Assembly: GCA_038046085.1 (NCBI GenBank)
Contig: JBBSWW010000003.1
Location: 1-64,000, forward strand
Length of the DNA stretch: 64,000 nucleotides
Source of the DNA: GW2011-AR18 sp038046085
GTDB taxonomy: Archaea; Nanobdellota; Nanobdellia; SCGC-AAA011-G17; GW2011-AR18
Reading direction: 5' to 3'
The position numbers and the translations under genes are program-made. A model generated the notes under the pieces. It ran no database searches. It was not told the DNA's origin and saw only the letters and a list, made by a program, of their open reading frames with translations. Below are positions 61,362 through 64,000 of the stretch, one piece after another; within the stretch, counting starts at the first letter, position 1; each line of letters opens with the position of its first letter.

Positions 61362-63168
61362 ATGATAAAAAAAGAGTACCTGGTCATAGTTAGTTTGCTA
61401 ATCCTATTTTTATTACTACCAAAAAATGCAATTGCTGATTTTCCAGACTGTTTAGGTGATACAACAAACGGAATATGGACCATAAGCAATACACAGACAA
61501 TAACTTCAAATCAGGTATGTTATAATATCACAATAAAAGCAGGAGGAAAACTAAGAGTGCAGAATGGTGCTATCACCTCATCAATAAACATAACTGTTGG
61601 AAACTTATCTGTGGAAAGTGGCGGAGAAATAAATACTACAGGATTTGGATATATTGGAAGCTCTACAACAGCAACAGGACCTGGAGCTGGAATAAGCAGG
61701 CGTGCTGGAGGGAGTTACGGAGGGAGGGGTGGTGCAAAACAAGAGACAAACATTGGAAATGTATACGGAAATCCATTAAGACCAACAGATCTGGGAAGCG
61801 GAGGATCGGGAAGCGGAACAACTTCAGGTTCTGGTGGTGGTGGAGCTATACTCATAAATGTAACACAGAACTTTATACTTAATGGAACGGTTGTAGCTAA
61901 TGGAAACAGTACATCTACTAATTCTAATCTTGGAGGCGGTTCTGGAGGATCAATATTAGTTTATACATATAATCTTTCAGGACTTGGGAATTTTACAACA
62001 TTAGGAGGTAAAAGTGGATCTGGTGGTGGAGGAGGAGGTGGTGGTGGAGGAAGAATAGCAGTATACTATAATTATTCAACATTAAACTTTTCAAGATCAA
62101 GTGCCGAGGGTTCAAAAGATGATACAACATATCAAGGAAGTACTGGAACATTAATAACAATAGATGTTGTCAATAATAATGCTACAATATATGGATGGAA
62201 CTGGAACAGCAGTGTAGATTTAAGCACATTCAGTAATGTAACATTCGTATCAGCAAACACAACAATAGATAATAATGATATAATAAGAATAGACAACAAC
62301 TTTCAATTCGACGGACAATCATATTTTAACTGCAGAACAAACATAAGTAAACAGATTATATTATCTGAGATAGGAACAGGAAACATCAGTTCTTATCTAT
62401 CTAATTTTAGAAATGAATGTGGAATGACAAATGTTACTATAAATACTAGCAATCCTCTATTAATTTCTGGAAATACTTTACTAAATTTTAGTAGTATTAA
62501 TTTTGATAATTCAAGTGTTGATGTCGCTATATCAAATTCAAAAATATTCTCAAACTTTAATTTCACATTAAGAAACATAACAATAGATGTAAACTCAATA
62601 ATAAACGCAACAGGAAAAGGATATTCAGGAGGAATAAGCACAGGAACAGGACCAGGAGGACCTACAAGAGGATCAAGCGGAGCAACACACGGCGGAAGAG
62701 GAATGACAGTAAGCGGAACAAACAATGATATCAACGTATACGGAAATGCGTTAAATCCTATAAATCTTGGAAGTGGCGGGAGTGGTGCAGGATCAACAAG
62801 AGGCGGAAGAGGAGGAGGATTCATATATATAAATTCAACAAATAAACTAACACTTGATGCAACATTAAGCACCGATGGCACGCAAGCTTTCGGTGGATTA
62901 ACAACAGCTGGCGGCGGTACTGGTGGATCAATACTATTATATGCATACAATATAACAGGAACAGGAAACTTCAGTGCAATAGGTGGTGAGGGTTTCAATG
63001 TCATCTCTTCAGGAGGAAGAATAGCAGTATACTATAATCATACAACAATAAACTTTTCAAAATCTAGTGTGGAAGGCACAAAACTTTCAATAAGTGGAAC
63101 ATTGCCTTTAATCCCTGCTACTGGTACTTTTATTGCTGTAGATCAGCGTTTCAATAATGCTACAATAC
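61362..63168 (+). CDS. Giant Gly-rich repeat surface protein, 5' part before gap
   Basis: The first 602 residues before the N gap. Signal peptide about 1-25 (LVIVSLLILFLLLPKNAIA), then about 325-residue tandem units. Each unit has a Gly/Ser-rich block, a GGSILVYTYNLSGLGNFTTLGG strand block, a poly-Gly block then RIAVYYN(Y/H)(S/T)T(L/I)NFS, and a NATI(Y/H)GWNWNSSVDLS block. Asn-X-Ser/Thr sequons are very dense. The pattern suggests a repetitive beta-helix or sheet exposed outside the cell and heavily N-glycosylated. The protein is unfinished; the post-gap frame at 63269 continues it. Confidence 0.85.
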
Positions 63169-63268
63169 NNNNNNNNNNNNNNNNNNNNNNNNNNNNNNNN
63201 NNNNNNNNNNNNNNNNNNNNNNNNNNNNNNNNNNNNNNNNNNNNNNNNNNNNNNNNNNNNNNNNNNNN
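63169..63268. other. Scaffold gap of 100 N
   Basis: Exactly 100 N bases, the standard placeholder for a gap of unknown length, inside the repeats. The reading frame differs across the N run by the phase expected if the true gap length is 2 modulo 3. Using the landmark spacing from units 1 and 2, the predicted missing length is about 509 bp, or 509 plus multiples of about 975. Confidence 0.9.
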
Positions 63269-64000
63269 GGAATGACAGTAAGCGGAACAAACAATGATAT
63301 CAACGTATACGGAAATGCGTTAAGACCAACAGAACTAGGAAGCGGAGGATCAGGAGTAGGGTCTACTAGGGGTGGTACTGGCGGGGGATTTGTATACATA
63401 AATGCAACAAATAAATTCATAATAGATGGAACAATAAAAAATGACGGAACACCTTCTTATGGCGGAGCAGATGATGCTGGTGGCGGTACTGGTGGATCAA
63501 TACTAGTATATGCATACAATATAACTGGAACAGGAAACTTTAGTGCAATAGGCGGGGCTGGAAGAAATCTTGTTTCAGGAGGGGGAAGAATAGCAGTATA
63601 CTATAATCATACAACACTAAACTTCTCTAGATCAATAGCAGAGGAATCAAAAACAGCAATTGCTGGCGTATTGTCATCTCCTGCTACTGGTACTTTTATT
63701 GCTGTAGATCAGCGTTTCAATAATGCTACAATACATGGATGGAACTGGAACAGCAGTGTAGACTTAAGCATCTTTAACAATATAACATTCGTATCAGCAA
63801 ACACAACAATAGACAATAATGATATAATAAGAATAGACAACAACTTCCAATTCGACGGACAATCATACATAAACTGCAAAACAAACCTAACAAGACAAAT
63901 AACAATATCAGAAATAGGAACAGGAAACACCAGCAGATTCATGTCAGGATTCAGAACAGAATGCCCATTAGTTAATTTAACCATAAATTCAACAAATAAT
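63269..64000 (+). CDS. Giant Gly-rich repeat surface protein, continuation after gap
   Basis: An open frame of 244 codons from the gap to the window end with no stop, starting inside a unit (GMTVSGTNNDINVYGNALRP). It includes the GTGGSILVYAYNITGTGNF block, the GGGRIAVYYNHTTLNFSRS block and the NATIHGWNWNSSVDLS block. It is the same protein as at 61362; the gene extends past the window. No start codon belongs here because translation would come from before the gap. Confidence 0.85.

Larger units (their letters stand above)
61362..64000 (+). repeat. Tandem repeat units, about 975 bp period
   Basis: Repeat landmarks: GTATACGGAAAT at 61761, 62736 and 63305; GCTACAATA at 62181, 63159 and 63725. 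Unit 1 to unit 2 spacing is 975 bp (325 residues). Inside a unit the two landmarks are 420-423 bp apart in all three copies. Copies diverge in sequence but keep length, so they are old yet constrained repeats. Confidence 0.88.

Noticed and set aside
63108..63420. Open frames spanning the N run
   Set aside because: They are artefacts of translating N as X across a gap of unknown length.

Overview
The window is a compact, very AT-rich chromosome segment from an archaeon. The evidence is a set of archaeal marker genes: archaeal-type CCA-adding enzyme, Pth2, proteasome beta subunit, PAC2-family chaperone, Kae1, Mre11/Rad50, RNase J and FttA (KH + beta-CASP), plus a tRNA-Leu split by an anticodon-loop intron and promoters with TATA boxes about 25-30 bp before leaderless starts. 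Small genes, overlapping convergent ends and many orphan small proteins suggest a DPANN lineage (Woesearchaeota/Pacearchaeota-like). That placement is inference from gene style, not from a phylogeny.

Layout. 0-6 kb: small orphans, a zincin-like protein, a Nudix hydrolase, a DUF4382 lipoprotein, TrmI, a GT-A glycosyltransferase, a beta-propeller protein and tRNA-Leu(CAA). 6-10.5 kb: a four-gene operon with ATGA overlaps, made of a MacB-type ATPase, a membrane-anchored NEW3/CARDB-like protein and two FtsX-type permeases. 10.5-22 kb: a THUMP-SPOUT protein, a BRO/DinD-like gene, a bacterial-type AspRS, a CYTH protein, TldD/TldE, a Nudix hydrolase, Pth2 and a complete GGDEF diguanylate cyclase. 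22-30 kb: glycosyltransferases, a polysaccharide flippase and methyltransferase, a ferredoxin/FNR pair and a B12-binding radical SAM protein. 30-39 kb: surface proteins with DUF11/CARDB-like domains, a stand-alone RuvC-like DUF460 domain, a sua5 gene broken by an in-frame amber codon, an APH-like kinase and mre11-rad50. 39-57 kb: RNase J, a TrmA/RumA-family methyltransferase whose 3' end is duplicated around an inserted Fic gene, PAC2, a cpGTPase, Kae1, a C39-like peptidase, CCA enzyme, PepF, proteasome beta, and FttA interrupted by a 516-residue homing intein. 57-64 kb: orphan membrane proteins (one with a transglutaminase triad, one with a kinase-like core) and the start of a giant Gly-rich, sequon-dense repeat surface protein. 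That gene crosses a 100-N scaffold gap and runs off the window.

Themes. One set of genes maintains tRNA and RNA (AspRS, CCA, Pth2, TrmI, TrmA, Kae1/Sua5, RNase J, FttA). A second set builds the cell surface (glycosyltransferases, flippase, large secreted proteins). Several items look acquired: bacterial AspRS, GGDEF, BRO/DinD, the Fic cassette and the intein. The best candidates for something undescribed are the Fic cassette bounded by a duplicated 3' gene end with three phased 13-bp repeats, the I-site-bearing diguanylate cyclase in an archaeon, and the giant repeat protein.
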